A stretch of 64,000 nt of DNA from Pontibacter actiniarum (GCF_003585765.1 NZ_CP021235.1:558001-622000); one strand, 5' to 3'. Counted from the first letter of the stretch, positions 40,093 through 49,613 are shown. Program-made: numbers and translations. Notes: a model not told the origin generated them from the letters alone.

Positions 40093-41337
40093 TTACCTAA
40101 AGCCGAACAGCAGCGGGAAGAGAAACACCACAACGACTACCCAGGCACCGTAAACGGGAGCGTACGCAGCAATAGCCCTTCCTACAGCAGCTGTGTCAGC
40201 CTTTCTGGTCACGCTTCTGTAGAGGCCAAAGGTTACCAGCAGCAGGTTTGCCAGGATCAGGATGTTGCCTCCCAACACAGCCAGCCTGTTGGGCGTAAAG
40301 CCCCACTCCGCTATCCGGAACAGGATGGCAGACAGCGCGATGCTGTTTACAAGTATGGTTACTACTGACAAAAGCAAAAGCACCCAGGCCGCCGTGGTGT
40401 TGCGCGCTGCCCTGGAGTTTTCTGCCACCGAAAAGAAAACAATAGCCATTACCCCGATCAGCAGCAAGTTAAAGAGGAGCAGGAACTCGCGGTCGTTGTA
40501 GGGGTCTTTGCCGGAGTACACGATGGCGCCCAGGTAAACCACAAGCATGGCCAGCACTAGCGGCCCAAAGATCCTGGCAATAACAGGGGAGACCTTGTTT
40601 ACCAGCTGCGGGTTGGTCTGCGTCAGGTAAGTGCCCACGATAGGGGCCCCGGCCAGCCCGAAAATGCCGACGTACTGAAAGTATAGCTCCTCAATCTGAA
40701 AACCGATCAGCGAGAATAGCCCGATCGTGAGCCCTGTCATTATTCCTCCGGCAATCAGAATAAGCGTCGTCATGACCAGCAGATCGCCGTTGTACCGCAA
40801 GTAGTCGAGCCGTTTGTCGTAGCTGTTGAGGTCTTGGCCTGCATAGGCAGCGCCTAAAAGCACCCACAGCAACAGGAGCAGGTGGATGCACGCCAGCAGC
40901 AGTGTATCGCTCTCGGTGGATGCAGGAAGGGCGTTTATGTAGATCAGCGAAAGCAACATCACTCCGCCGAGCACGGCAATGCGCTGGGGTGGCAGGTTAT
41001 TCTTCCAGGCAAAGTAGGCCGCCAGGAGCGGAAGAAAGATAAAGCCTGCGTTTCTAGGGTAAAAGAACGCTTCGCTGACATGGAACAGGGCCGGTATTTT
41101 AGCGATAAAGCCTGCCGTTAAAGCCGCAGCCACAACCAGCAACAGTTCTGTGGTGGAGCCCCAGTTAATCTCGTCTGATTCGTACTGTAGCCTTTCGTTC
41201 CAGCAATCGGCAAGGGTGTTGCCTTTCAGCTCCGGGTACACCATACTGAAGGCTCGCTTAAAGGGGGCTTTGTTGCTTCTGTACAACTTTTCGAGCTGCC
41301 CGGGGTCGTTGAGGTGGATTAAGATCTCTTCTTTCAT
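40093..41337 (-). CDS. DUF4153-like polytopic membrane protein
   Basis: A 414-residue protein with a soluble N-terminal part of about 60 residues and roughly eleven hydrophobic helices. Loops such as QDLNSYDKRLDYLRYNGDLLVMTTLILIAGGIMTGLTIGLF resemble DUF4153 proteins of Bacteroidota. Function unknown. It is the last of a same-strand set of membrane proteins (40093-43609), none of which has an obvious enzyme motif. Confidence 0.75.
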   Translation of the reverse strand: MKEEILIHLNDPGQLEKLYRSNKAPFKRAFSMVYPELKGNTLADCWNERLQYESDEINWGSTTELLLVVAAALTAGFIAKIPALFHVSEAFFYPRNAGFIFLPLLAAYFAWKNNLPPQRIAVLGGVMLLSLIYINALPASTESDTLLLACIHLLLLLWVLLGAAYAGQDLNSYDKRLDYLRYNGDLLVMTTLILIAGGIMTGLTIGLFSLIGFQIEELYFQYVGIFGLAGAPIVGTYLTQTNPQLVNKVSPVIARIFGPLVLAMLVVYLGAIVYSGKDPYNDREFLLLFNLLLIGVMAIVFFSVAENSRAARNTTAAWVLLLLSVVTILVNSIALSAILFRIAEWGFTPNRLAVLGGNILILANLLLVTFGLYRSVTRKADTAAVGRAIAAYAPVYGAWVVVVVFLFPLLFGFR

Positions 41338-41439
41338 GGCTGTTTTTTATCTGGAGGAAGAATGCTTTTGATTCTGTGGTGTTTACACAACTTGTAGGTG
41401 CCCTAAGGCGATTTCTGCCGCCACAGCAGTACTGGCCGG

Positions 41440-41706
41440 TCAGTCAATCATGTCTCCAAGGTCACTAACGCCCAGCGTAAACAGGATAAGGATTACGCCC
41501 AAGATGACTTTTACCAGGGGCGGTATCGAAAAGCCGAGTCTGTTCCGGAGCAGTGCGCTTGCCGGAGGAGCGTAAAGGGAGGAAAGCAGCAGGTAAACAA
41601 CTCCCGGAACAGGATGCACCAGCGTCAGTTGCAGTAAGCCGGTTACAAAAACCGCTAGGGCAAACACCCAACTGGCAACGTACGATACTACGGCGGCGCC
41701 TTTCAT
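41440..41706 (-). CDS. Small membrane protein, unknown
   Basis: An 88-residue protein with three hydrophobic segments and short loops (SALLRNRLGFSIPP). No recognised family. It is 11 bases downstream of another small membrane protein on the same strand, so the two are likely co-transcribed. Confidence 0.7.
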   Translation of the reverse strand: MKGAAVVSYVASWVFALAVFVTGLLQLTLVHPVPGVVYLLLSSLYAPPASALLRNRLGFSIPPLVKVILGVILILFTLGVSDLGDMID

Positions 41707-41717
41707 TGCATTGCAGC

Positions 41718-42008
41718 TTAACTTCCCGCGAAAGGCGACCCGAATATGCCCACGGCAAGCTCCGCCCAGACCAGGAAGAGGACGATTAGAGCAGCTGCAA
41801 TGATGGCGATCCTGTAGTTTGCACTCTTGACCTTCCGCAGGACCAATTCACACAGGAGACCGGTGCCGAGCAGCAGGGCACCAGCAACTATAAAATCAAA
41901 CAGCGTCCAGACCACTTCATCGGTGAACTGTATGGCTGTGAATGGAATCAGCAACAGGAGCGCTACTGCGAGCACAATGCCTGTAAGTCGTTTGTTTTGC
42001 GTAACCAT
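41718..42008 (-). CDS. Small membrane protein, unknown
   Basis: A 96-residue protein with three transmembrane helices (KRLTGIVLAVALLLLIPFTAIQF; VWTLFDFIVAGALLLGTGLL; IAIIAAALIVLFLVWAELAVGIFGSPFAGS). The FTDEVVWTLFDF and WAELAVGIFGSPFAGS segments are common in small Bacteroidota membrane proteins of unknown role. Confidence 0.75.
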   Translation of the reverse strand: MVTQNKRLTGIVLAVALLLLIPFTAIQFTDEVVWTLFDFIVAGALLLGTGLLCELVLRKVKSANYRIAIIAAALIVLFLVWAELAVGIFGSPFAGS

Positions 42009-42244
42009 AATCTTTCTTTTTTTGATGAAGTTTGAATCGTGTGTTTTGTGCTTTAGGGGCTACAAATAGCCGTTGCTATAGTGTGCTAATCAGTAGCTTA
42101 CCTGCGTTTACCACTGCCCAGGCAAGCCACGGCCATACTTGTTCCAGGAGCTCTCTCTTTGCCACACGCTACCTTCCGTGGTTCCATTTCTACCCACATA
42201 GGGGCAAGATGCTGAAGTGTAGGTGTTTGCGTGGATTTGGGATG

Positions 42245-42583
42245 TTAGTCCCACATCGTGCCGTTTAAGCCTAGAACAACGCCCAGCCACAGCACGACGA
42301 AGTATACCAGCAGGCTTAACGTATAAGCCAATGCCGTTCTCCAGCCGCCCTGGCACCGCAGGTGGTCCATGTTGTAGTAGAAGAGGCCACCCAATGCCCC
42401 CGCCAGCGGGACCACCAGTAGCGGTTTAACCATCCAGAACGTTGGCCACTCTGGCTCAGGCTCTCCAGCCCCTATCAGGAAAAACGCGATCAGAAGTAGC
42501 CCTGCCGCTGCGCCCTGCAGCATGCGCCTGCCTACTGAGGCCGGGTGGACCGGCTGGTGTTGAGGTTCGTTGTGCTGTGCCAT
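42245..42583 (-). CDS. Small membrane protein, unknown
   Basis: A 112-residue protein with a polar, His/Gln-rich start (MAQHNEPQHQPVHPAS) and three to four helices. The ATG at 42581-42583 is preferred, since the 22 codons upstream cross the intergenic region after the HTH gene. Function unknown. Confidence 0.7.
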   Translation of the reverse strand: MAQHNEPQHQPVHPASVGRRMLQGAAAGLLLIAFFLIGAGEPEPEWPTFWMVKPLLVVPLAGALGGLFYYNMDHLRCQGGWRTALAYTLSLLVYFVVLWLGVVLGLNGTMWD

Positions 42584-42669
42584 AACTGTATTGTTTTTAG
42601 TGTAGCATTTGTTTTTGCAAGGTATTTTTAAAAGTACTTTGAGTTTCAAAGTATAGGCGTAAAAAAATA

Positions 42670-42978
42670 TCAGCTGTCTTTCCTGTTGCTCAAAATAAGC
42701 TGCTCCAGCGCATCTAAGTGGCTGTTAAAAGCCTCGCGTCCAGCCTCGGTAGCATGGTAAGTCGTGTTAGGCTTGCGGCCCACGAACTGCTTTTCTACAC
42801 GCAGGTACGCTGCTTCCTCCAGGGCACGCAAGTGGCTGGCCAGGTTGCCGTCCGTTAGCTGCAGCGTTTCCTTCAGGGTGTTGAAGTCGGCTTTGTCCTC
42901 CACCATCAGCACCGACATAATGCCTAGCCGCGCCCTGCTCTCAAAGGCCTTATTTATATTGTCTAAGTAATCTTTCAC
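42670..42978 (-). CDS. Winged-helix transcriptional regulator
   Basis: A 102-residue single-domain regulator of the MarR/ArsR-like HTH_34 kind. The recognition region is FNTLKETLQLTDGNLASHLRALEEAAYLRVEKQF, followed by a wing (GRKPNTTYHATEAGREAF). It starts 7 bases after the membrane protein gene upstream, so the two form a pair. It probably controls its own small operon of membrane proteins. Confidence 0.88.
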   Translation of the reverse strand: MKDYLDNINKAFESRARLGIMSVLMVEDKADFNTLKETLQLTDGNLASHLRALEEAAYLRVEKQFVGRKPNTTYHATEAGREAFNSHLDALEQLILSNRKDS

Positions 42979-42985
42979 GTATCCT

Positions 42986-43609
42986 CTAGCGCTCGTATTT
43001 GAAGTATACTAACGCTCCATACACTATGTGCAGCGCTCCGAACCCAATGGTCCAGGCCACGAAGCCATAGGCAACAAAGTAGCTTGCCAGCAACCCAAGG
43101 GCAATCTCACAGAGGCCCAGGTACCGAATATCGCTCAAAGTGTACTTGCTGGCATTAAGCAAGGCACAACCGTAGAAAATCAGCATGACCGGGGCTACCA
43201 GGTACAGCAGGTTGTGGTAAATCAGTATGGCGCAAAAAAAGCCGCCTGCGGCCAACGGAATAAACAGGTTTATGAGCATCCGCTCAGTTTTGCTGTCCCA
43301 GACACGGTGGCTGTTCTTTCTGGCGTTGCGTGCGGTAAAGTACGTCGCCAGGCAAAGGGCAAGTATAAACACCAGTGCCGCCACCGCAACCAAAAACACC
43401 ACAGCCTCCCTGGTCAGGCTGCGGCCAAGCGTTTGGCTGTAGTCTATGTTGTGCGTTACCAGGTACCACTTAACAGTCGCAGCCCCTAAAAGCGCCGAAA
43501 CCCCGGCTGCTACCCCCGAAAGCCCGCTAAGCGAGATAAAGCGGGAAGAGCGATCCATAATGTTGCGGATCTCGTGCAGGGTGGCTAGCTGGTCTTGCTG
43601 GTGGTTCAT
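42986..43609 (-). CDS. Membrane protein paired with the HTH regulator
   Basis: A 207-residue protein with about six transmembrane helices after a polar start (MNHQQDQLATLHEIRNIMDRSSRFISLSG). The HEIRNIMDRSSRFISLSGLSGV motif is recurrent in Cytophagales membrane proteins next to one-domain HTH regulators. The role is unknown; a membrane sensor or partner of the regulator is possible. Confidence 0.78.
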   Translation of the reverse strand: MNHQQDQLATLHEIRNIMDRSSRFISLSGLSGVAAGVSALLGAATVKWYLVTHNIDYSQTLGRSLTREAVVFLVAVAALVFILALCLATYFTARNARKNSHRVWDSKTERMLINLFIPLAAGGFFCAILIYHNLLYLVAPVMLIFYGCALLNASKYTLSDIRYLGLCEIALGLLASYFVAYGFVAWTIGFGALHIVYGALVYFKYER

Positions 43610-43828
43610 GATAAAGTACTTTGTGTTTCAAAGTTAATAGAGGTTTACGTAAAGTCAAGAAATAAGTATAAGATATTTTAACGATGCAGGGAAGCGGGCG
43701 CAGACAGGTTGTCGGCCTTTCCGCACCCGGCTTAACCAAAGGCCACGCCATACGTTAATAAAGCAGGAAACAGAGAGGGGTGCAATGTGCAATCCTTCTT
43801 TTTTATTTAAACAGTAACCAGATAAACG

Positions 43829-44134
43829 ATGAACTATACAGAGAACTTTGAAGGCATAAAGCTAGACGTACAGGCCGTTGACATAGACATTTCCGACGCC
43901 ATACAGCAGAGCGTGCGCGACTCGATTTCTAAAATAAAGCGCCACGCCAAAAAGATCGACTCGGTGGATGTGTACTTTAAAGAGGAAGCCAGCCAGTCTA
44001 CCAATCAGAAAAGCGTGCACATGCGTGTCGGGGTGCCCGGTAACGATGTATTCGCACAGGACTCGGGCGACAACTGGTACGAGCTGCTGAAAAACGTGGA
44101 GGAGAAGCTTAAGCGCCAGCTGGAGAAAAAATAA
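43829..44134 (+). CDS. hpf: Ribosome hibernation promoting factor/RaiA family protein
   Basis: A 101-residue protein with the HPF/YfiA fold (beta-alpha-beta-beta-beta-alpha): residues IKLDVQAVDIDISDAIQQSVRDSISKIKRHAKKIDSVDVYF match the first half of the family. It binds the 30S subunit in stationary phase. It is the short form without the dimerising C-terminal domain. A strong hairpin follows the stop. Confidence 0.9.
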   Translation: MNYTENFEGIKLDVQAVDIDISDAIQQSVRDSISKIKRHAKKIDSVDVYFKEEASQSTNQKSVHMRVGVPGNDVFAQDSGDNWYELLKNVEEKLKRQLEKK

Positions 44135-44157
44135 AACCCGGCTAGCGCACACTTCAG

Positions 44158-44201
44158 GAGCCCGCTGCACTTCAGGTATAACCTGCTAGTGCAGCGGGCT
44201 C
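44158..44201 (+). terminator. Hairpin after hpf
   Basis: GAGCCCGCTGCAC and GTGCAGCGGGCTC form a 13-bp stem with an 18-base loop. No T run follows, so termination is likely but not certain. Confidence 0.55.
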
Positions 44202-44329
44202 TGCGTTAAGCTGCCGCAGGTTTTACTGGCGTGGGCAAGCTGCCGGCGAGTTTGGCTGCCGCAACACTTTTGCCCGCCATGAGTTATACCTATCACCTTA
44301 TACTTCCCAACCGCATACAAGAGCAGAAC

Positions 44330-45112
44330 ATGACCCACACGTACTTTAAAAACAAAGCCGTGCTCATTACCGGAGGAGCCCAGGGCATAGGCCTGGGTAT
44401 GGCGCAGCGTTTCGCCGAGGCCGGAGCCAACGTTATCATCGCAGACCAGGACAAAGAGGCCGGAGAGCAGGCCGTGCAGCGCCTGGAGCGGCAGAAGCTG
44501 GAGGTAACGTTCATCGCCTGCGACGTAAGCCAGGAGCAGGAAGTGAAGGCCCTGATGCAGCAGGTGGGGGAGCGGCACCAGGTGCTGCACGCGCTCCTCA
44601 ACAACGCTGGCATAGCCGATCCGTTCGTGGGGCCTTTGCAGGAGCTGGATATGGCCGTGTTCGACAGGGTGCTGGCCGTGAACCTGCGCGGCCCTTTGCT
44701 CTGTGCCAAGCATGCCCTGCCGCTGCTGCAGCAGGCGGAGCATCCGGCTATCCTGAACATTTCCAGCACGCGCGCCTTTATGTCGGAACCCAACACCTTC
44801 CCGTACTCAGCCTCCAAAGGTGGCCTGGAGGCGCTCACGCACGCTTTGGCGGTAAGCCTCACACAGGAGCGGGTGCGGGTAAACGCCATTGCCCCCGGCT
44901 GGATAGAAACCGGCGAGTGGCAGAAGGAAAGCGAACAGTATCAACCAAACCATTCCAAAGAGGACAAAGAGCAGCACCCGGTGGGGCGCGTGGGCGTGCC
45001 GCAGGATATTGCCGAGGCCGCCTTGTTCCTTTGCTCCGACAAGGCTGGCTTTATCACAGGGCAGAGCCTGACCATCGATGGCGGCATGACTGTGAAAATG
45101 ATTTATAAGTAG
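44330..45112 (+). CDS. SDR-family oxidoreductase
   Basis: A 260-residue classical short-chain dehydrogenase. TGGAQGIGLGMA is the dinucleotide loop, NNAG lies near residue 87, the catalytic Ser in NISSTRA and Tyr/Lys in YSASKGG. IAPGWIETG follows, and the C terminus has TGQSLTIDGGMTV. The ATG at 44330 directly precedes the conserved start; 33 extra codons upstream are not needed. Substrate unknown. Confidence 0.9.
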   Translation: MTHTYFKNKAVLITGGAQGIGLGMAQRFAEAGANVIIADQDKEAGEQAVQRLERQKLEVTFIACDVSQEQEVKALMQQVGERHQVLHALLNNAGIADPFVGPLQELDMAVFDRVLAVNLRGPLLCAKHALPLLQQAEHPAILNISSTRAFMSEPNTFPYSASKGGLEALTHALAVSLTQERVRVNAIAPGWIETGEWQKESEQYQPNHSKEDKEQHPVGRVGVPQDIAEAALFLCSDKAGFITGQSLTIDGGMTVKMIYK

Positions 45113-45160
45113 AAGTATGAATTATGAAGTATGAAGTATGAAGTATGAAGTATGAATTGG
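45113..45160. repeat. Heptanucleotide tandem repeat
   Basis: GAAGTAT is repeated head to tail five times with an ATT interruption, starting immediately after the SDR stop codon. It is close in wording to the TGAATTATGAAT repeats of the cysH-cysD gap. Confidence 0.85.
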
Positions 45161-45338
45161 CAGATTTGGGCAATCTTTTCTTGATGTACGGGGAAAGCCA
45201 AGGGAGTCAGCCGTTTCTGCTTCTTAAGCACACATTTTCATTCATTCTCTCCGAGTTCAATTACTGGGTTTTTTAAAACTCCCCAACAACCCAAGGCTGC
45301 TAAAAGCGGTAAACAGTAGGCGGAACAACACATTGCCT

Positions 45339-45968
45339 ATGGATAACCTGCCTGCTGATATCTCGCTGCTGTACGTCACCAACCCCATGTGCGCGTGGTG
45401 TTATGGGTTTACACCGGTGGTGCGCCGTTTGCGGGCGCTTTGGCAGGGGCGGCTCCATGTGCAGGTGCTGTTCGGGGAGCTGCAGGCACACGTGAAAGAG
45501 CCTTTGCAGCACGAGCAGAAGGAGCAGGTAGCCCTCAGCTGGCACCGGGTACAGGAGCGCACGTACCTGCCCTTTGATTACCGCTTTTTTATACAGCGCA
45601 GCTTCGTATTTAACACAGAACCGGCTTGCCGGGCCATGCTGTGCGTGCGGCTGCTGCGCCCGGTGCTAACACTGGAGGTGCTGCGGGCCATGCACTCGGC
45701 CTTTTTCGTGGATAACCAGGACCTGAAGGACCCGGACGTGCTGGTGCGCCTGGTGCGGTTGTTTGGCATCCCCGAAAATCTTTTCCTTACCCTGTTTGAG
45801 TCGGAGGAGATTGCGCAGCAACTGGAGGATGAGTTCGCTTTTGTAGACAGCATTGGGGCCTCCACCTACCCCAGCACCTACCTCAACACCAGCGAGGGGC
45901 CGCAGCGCCTCTCCGCCGGCTACGTCAGCCTGAACGAGCTGGAGCAGCGCATGCTGCAGCTCCTGTAG
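45339..45968 (+). CDS. DsbA-family thioredoxin-fold protein
   Basis: A 209-residue protein with the CxxC motif CAWC in VTNPMCAWCYGFTPV near residue 18, followed by a long helical insertion and the cis-Pro strand ASTYPSTYL. No signal peptide, so it is cytoplasmic, as are the DSBA-like/FrnE-type isomerases. ATG at 45339 is preferred over a TTG 6 bases upstream. Confidence 0.88.
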   Translation: MDNLPADISLLYVTNPMCAWCYGFTPVVRRLRALWQGRLHVQVLFGELQAHVKEPLQHEQKEQVALSWHRVQERTYLPFDYRFFIQRSFVFNTEPACRAMLCVRLLRPVLTLEVLRAMHSAFFVDNQDLKDPDVLVRLVRLFGIPENLFLTLFESEEIAQQLEDEFAFVDSIGASTYPSTYLNTSEGPQRLSAGYVSLNELEQRMLQLL

Positions 45969-46122
45969 TCAGGTGCCCAACTCCTTTTTTTGTATTGATA
46001 CTCTTCTATATAGGGCTTTTGCAGCATCAGCAACAACCCCGGAGCCAGTTTGCCCGTATATTAGAATTCTAGTATATTTAGGTGTTACTGAGTTTACTCC
46101 TACGAGCGATATCCAAACCTAT

Positions 46123-46482
46123 ATGAGAAGCAGAACAACAACAAACCAAGTAGACGAGTATGTCGAAAAACTATCTCCTGAGAAGCAACTGCTGGCACAG
46201 GAGGTTCGCAGAATCATCAACGGCTCCGTGGCCCACCTGGAGGAGTGCGTGCGCTGGGACTGTGCCTGTTATTTCTTCTACGGCCCAATATGCTATTTCG
46301 CGTCTTCGCGCAGCGGCATCCACTTCGGTTTTTTCCGTGGCAAAGAGCTTTCTGACCCGCACCGCCGCCTGGTAAGCCGCAATGGCCAGTACCCGCACAT
46401 CAAAGTCCGCTCTTTAGAAGACATCGACGAAGCTTATTTTGCTGATCTGGTACGCGAGGCGGTACAGCTGAACCAGAACTAA
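46123..46482 (+). CDS. DUF1801-domain protein (YdhG-like)
   Basis: A 119-residue protein. The start is the ATG 46123, because the 50 codons before it lack conserved features. Family marks are VDEYVEKLSPEKQLLAQEVRRII, VRWDCACYFFYGPICYFASSRSGIHFGFFRG and the Arg-Lys-rich end. Role of DUF1801 is not known. It converges with the CDF gene 2 bases away. Confidence 0.82.
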   Translation: MRSRTTTNQVDEYVEKLSPEKQLLAQEVRRIINGSVAHLEECVRWDCACYFFYGPICYFASSRSGIHFGFFRGKELSDPHRRLVSRNGQYPHIKVRSLEDIDEAYFADLVREAVQLNQN

Positions 46483-46484
46483 CA

Positions 46485-47396
46485 TCATATCTTGCTCTGG
46501 TGGGTGCACTCTTCCCCAGGGCTTTCAAGTTCCATGGTTACGTGCTGTATGTCCATGTCGGACATGGCCGTGCGTACCCGCTTTTTCAGTTCCTTTGCCT
46601 GCTGCATCGGCAGCTCCTCCTTCACCACGGCATGCATCGACAGCACGTTGTAGGTGCCGTCCAGCGTCCAGATGTGCAGGTCGTGCACCGACCTGATGTC
46701 GTCTATACTTTCGAGCCTGGCTTCCACGTCCTGGGTGTTAATATGGGGAGGGGAGGCCTGCAGCAGGATCGTCATGGTTTCGCGCAGGTTACGCACCACA
46801 TTGTAAAGCACGTACAGCGTGATGCACACCGACAGTAGCGGGTCAATCCAGGGCACGTCGAAAAAGTAAAGGATAACACCGCCTATCAGCACGGCCACCC
46901 AGCCCAGCACGTCCTCCATCAGGTGCAGCCTCACCACGCGCTCGTTTAGCGAGGCGCCCCCTTGCAGGCGCAGCACCGCTGCCCCGTTGGCTATAATGCC
47001 CAACACGGCAAAGCCCATCATGCCGGGTGCGTTTACCTCCTGCGGGTCCCAGATGCGCGGCACCGCCTCCGAAAGTATAAAGAATGAGCCAACCAGCAGC
47101 ACTACCGAGTTGATGACTGCCCCAAGCAGCGAAAACCGCTTATAGCCGAAAGTGAACTTCTTGTTGCGCCCGCGCTTGGAGAGCTTTTCAAAGTACCAGG
47201 CCAGGCCCAGCGAAAGGGAGTCGCCGAGGTCGTGCAGGGCATCCGACAGGATAGCGACACTGTTTATCCAGAGGCCGCCAAAAATTTCCAGTATGGTGAA
47301 GGCGAGGTTCAGGAAGAAAGCCACTTTGATGTTATCGCTGGCGCCGTGGTGATGGTGCCCGTGCCCGCCCTGGTGGTTGTGGTGTGCGTGTGCCAT
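46485..47396 (-). CDS. Cation diffusion facilitator, CzcD-like
   Basis: A 303-residue zinc/cobalt/cadmium efflux protein. It has a His-rich start (AHAHHNHQGGHGHHHHGA), six helices and the metal-site pairs in SVAILSDALHDLGDSL and VVRLHLMEDVLGW, then a cytoplasmic C-terminal domain (SVHDLHIWTLDGTYNVLSMHAVV). It exchanges metal for protons at the inner membrane. Divergent from the two-component operon, which may respond to the same metal. Confidence 0.93.
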   Translation of the reverse strand: MAHAHHNHQGGHGHHHHGASDNIKVAFFLNLAFTILEIFGGLWINSVAILSDALHDLGDSLSLGLAWYFEKLSKRGRNKKFTFGYKRFSLLGAVINSVVLLVGSFFILSEAVPRIWDPQEVNAPGMMGFAVLGIIANGAAVLRLQGGASLNERVVRLHLMEDVLGWVAVLIGGVILYFFDVPWIDPLLSVCITLYVLYNVVRNLRETMTILLQASPPHINTQDVEARLESIDDIRSVHDLHIWTLDGTYNVLSMHAVVKEELPMQQAKELKKRVRTAMSDMDIQHVTMELESPGEECTHQSKI

Positions 47397-47452
47397 AGTG
47401 TATGAAACGGAAAAGGATACAGTTAGATACCTGCCGGATTAGCCGGCGACCG

Positions 47453-47482
47453 TTGGTGTTTAGTGCTTACGTTGTACATTTG
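47453..47482 (+). promoter_or_regulatory. Promoter of the two-component operon
   Basis: TTG at 47453-47455, a spacer of exactly 19 bases and TACATTTG at 47475-47482 match the Bacteroidota sigma-A consensus at both boxes. Transcription would start near 47489, about 47 bases before the response regulator ATG. Confidence 0.8.
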
Positions 47483-47535
47483 TGTGCAGCTGCAACCGTA
47501 AGCTTGCCCGTAAAGGTACAATATCCCCGTAGCCC

Positions 47536-48219
47536 ATGAAAATACTGCTGATCGAAGACGAGCCAAAGGTAGCCTCCTTTATAAAAAAGGGGCTGGAGGA
47601 GCAAACGTATGAGGTGGAACAGGCCTATGACGGCACTTTCGGCATAAAGCTGGCGCTGCAGCATGAGTACGACCTGATCATCCTGGACATCATCCTGCCC
47701 AACATGAGCGGCCTGGATGTGTGCCGCGAGATACGGAGGCACAACAAGACCGTTTCTGTCCTCATGCTGACGGCGCTGGGCACGACCGACGACAAGATTA
47801 TCGGGCTGGATGCCGGTGCCGATGACTACCTGACCAAGCCTTTCGAGTTCAAGGAACTACTGGCCCGCATCCGGGCTTTGTCGCGCCGCACCAGCGAGGG
47901 CGCCACCGGAGAAAAAATCCGTATTGCCGACCTGGAGATGGACGTGGCGAAGAAAACAGTGACCCGTGGCGGTAAGCCCGTCAACCTCACGGCACGGGAG
48001 TTCTCGCTGCTGCACTACCTGCTGCGGAACCAGGGGCGCGTTGTGTCGCGCGTGGATATAACCGAGCAGGTCTGGGAAACTTCCTTCGACACGGGCAGCA
48101 ACGTGATTGACGTGTACATCAACTTCCTCCGTAAAAAGATAGACAAGGCGCACGACACCAAGCTGATCCATACCTTGGTGGGCATGGGCTACGTGCTAAA
48201 AGAACAGGACAACGCATGA
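47536..48219 (+). CDS. OmpR/PhoB-family response regulator
   Basis: A 227-residue regulator. The receiver domain has IEDEP near residue 6, phosphorylated Asp51 in IILDIILPN, and Lys in YLTKPFEFKELLARIRAL. The winged-helix DNA-binding domain begins about residue 130 (LTAREFSLLHYLLRNQGRVVSR). The wording is close to CusR/metal-type regulators. The gene overlaps the kinase by 4 bases (ATGA). Confidence 0.95.
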   Translation: MKILLIEDEPKVASFIKKGLEEQTYEVEQAYDGTFGIKLALQHEYDLIILDIILPNMSGLDVCREIRRHNKTVSVLMLTALGTTDDKIIGLDAGADDYLTKPFEFKELLARIRALSRRTSEGATGEKIRIADLEMDVAKKTVTRGGKPVNLTAREFSLLHYLLRNQGRVVSRVDITEQVWETSFDTGSNVIDVYINFLRKKIDKAHDTKLIHTLVGMGYVLKEQDNA

Positions 48220-49613
48220 AGATCCGCTCTAAGTTAACCCTGCAGTTTGCCAGCATCATGACTGTGATCCTGGTCCTGTTCTCGTTGGTGGTGTATTACT
48301 TTACATCCCTCTACCGCCAGGACGATTTTTATATGCGGATTTTCCGGCGGGCGCAGGTGGCCGCCCAGCATATTCTGGAAGCAGATGAGGTAAGCAAGCA
48401 GCAGCGGGAGCAGAACCAGATCAACTTCTACCACGAGCTGCCCTACGAGGCCGTGCGGATATACCGCACCAATGGCGAACTGCTTTTCTCTAAGGGGAAG
48501 GGGAACCTGGGCGTTACACAGGCGGAACTGGATAAGATAGCCCAGCGTGGCTCTGTGGAGTATGAGCAGGGGGTGCGGCAGGTAGTGGGCATTCGCTACA
48601 AGGATAACCAGGGCGATTTTATTGTGCTGGCATCCAGCGTGGATGCGTACAGCCTGCGGAAGCTGCAGCACCTGAAAATTATCCTGATTGTGGGTTTTCT
48701 GGGCTCCATGGGTGTGGTGCTGGTGGCCGGCTGGGTATTTTCCAAACAGGCAATGCGCCCCATTACCAAAGTGGTGAGCGAGGTGGAGAAGATCAGCGCC
48801 AACGACCTGCACCTGCGCCTGAGCAACGCCGACGGCAAAGACGAGGTATCGCACCTGGCCCAAACCTTTAACAAGATGCTCGACCGCCTGGAGCTGGCTT
48901 TTGAGATGCAGAGCACCTTTGTGTCCAACGCCTCGCATGAGCTGCGCACGCCGCTCACCGCCATGATCGGGGAGCTGGAGGTGGCGCTGATGAAGTCGCG
49001 GGAGCCCGAGGAGTACCGGCGGGTGCTGCAAAGCACGCTGGAGGATGCGCGCCTGCTGACAGAGCTCTCGAACGGCCTCCTGCAAATAGCCCAGGCCAGC
49101 CTGGACCCCTCCAAGATAAAGCTCGCTTACCTGCGGTTCGATGAGCTCGTGTGGATGGCCCGGGAGCAGGTGCTTAAACGCCAGCCTAACGCCCGCATTG
49201 ATATTGACTTCGCCAATTTTCCGGAGGATGAGGACCGGCTGGTGGTGCGGGGCAACGAGGCCCTGCTGCTGATCGCTGTGGTAAACGTGCTGGAGAACGC
49301 CCTGAAGTTCTCGCCGAACGGGCAGGTGGCCACCGGCCAGATAGACGTGCAGGACCACGAGGTGCTGCTACGCGTGCAGGACCGGGGCCTGGGTATCTCG
49401 CAGGAGGACCTGAAGCATGTTTTCGTGCCTTTTTTCCGGGCGGAGAACGTGCGCAACATTACCGGGCACGGCATTGGCCTGCCCCTTACGGAGCGTATCC
49501 TGAAGCTGCACAAAGGCGCGATCTGCGTGCACTCCCAGATCAACAAAGGCACGGAGGTGACCATTACCCTGCGGCAGGCGTACGCCACAATCCCTACCTT
49601 TCCCAGACTTTAA
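48216..49613 (+). CDS. Sensor histidine kinase
   Basis: A 465-residue membrane kinase. TM1 is residues 8-30, a periplasmic sensor of about 125 residues follows, then TM2 near residues 150-175 (IILIVGFLGSMGVVLVAGWVF), HAMP, and the H box with His241 in SNASHELRTPL. N box is LENALKFSP and G boxes are DRGLGIS and GHGIGLPL. Architecture is that of CusS-type metal or envelope sensors. The final bases carry the first unit of the operator repeats. Confidence 0.95.
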   Translation: MKIRSKLTLQFASIMTVILVLFSLVVYYFTSLYRQDDFYMRIFRRAQVAAQHILEADEVSKQQREQNQINFYHELPYEAVRIYRTNGELLFSKGKGNLGVTQAELDKIAQRGSVEYEQGVRQVVGIRYKDNQGDFIVLASSVDAYSLRKLQHLKIILIVGFLGSMGVVLVAGWVFSKQAMRPITKVVSEVEKISANDLHLRLSNADGKDEVSHLAQTFNKMLDRLELAFEMQSTFVSNASHELRTPLTAMIGELEVALMKSREPEEYRRVLQSTLEDARLLTELSNGLLQIAQASLDPSKIKLAYLRFDELVWMAREQVLKRQPNARIDIDFANFPEDEDRLVVRGNEALLLIAVVNVLENALKFSPNGQVATGQIDVQDHEVLLRVQDRGLGISQEDLKHVFVPFFRAENVRNITGHGIGLPLTERILKLHKGAICVHSQINKGTEVTITLRQAYATIPTFPRL

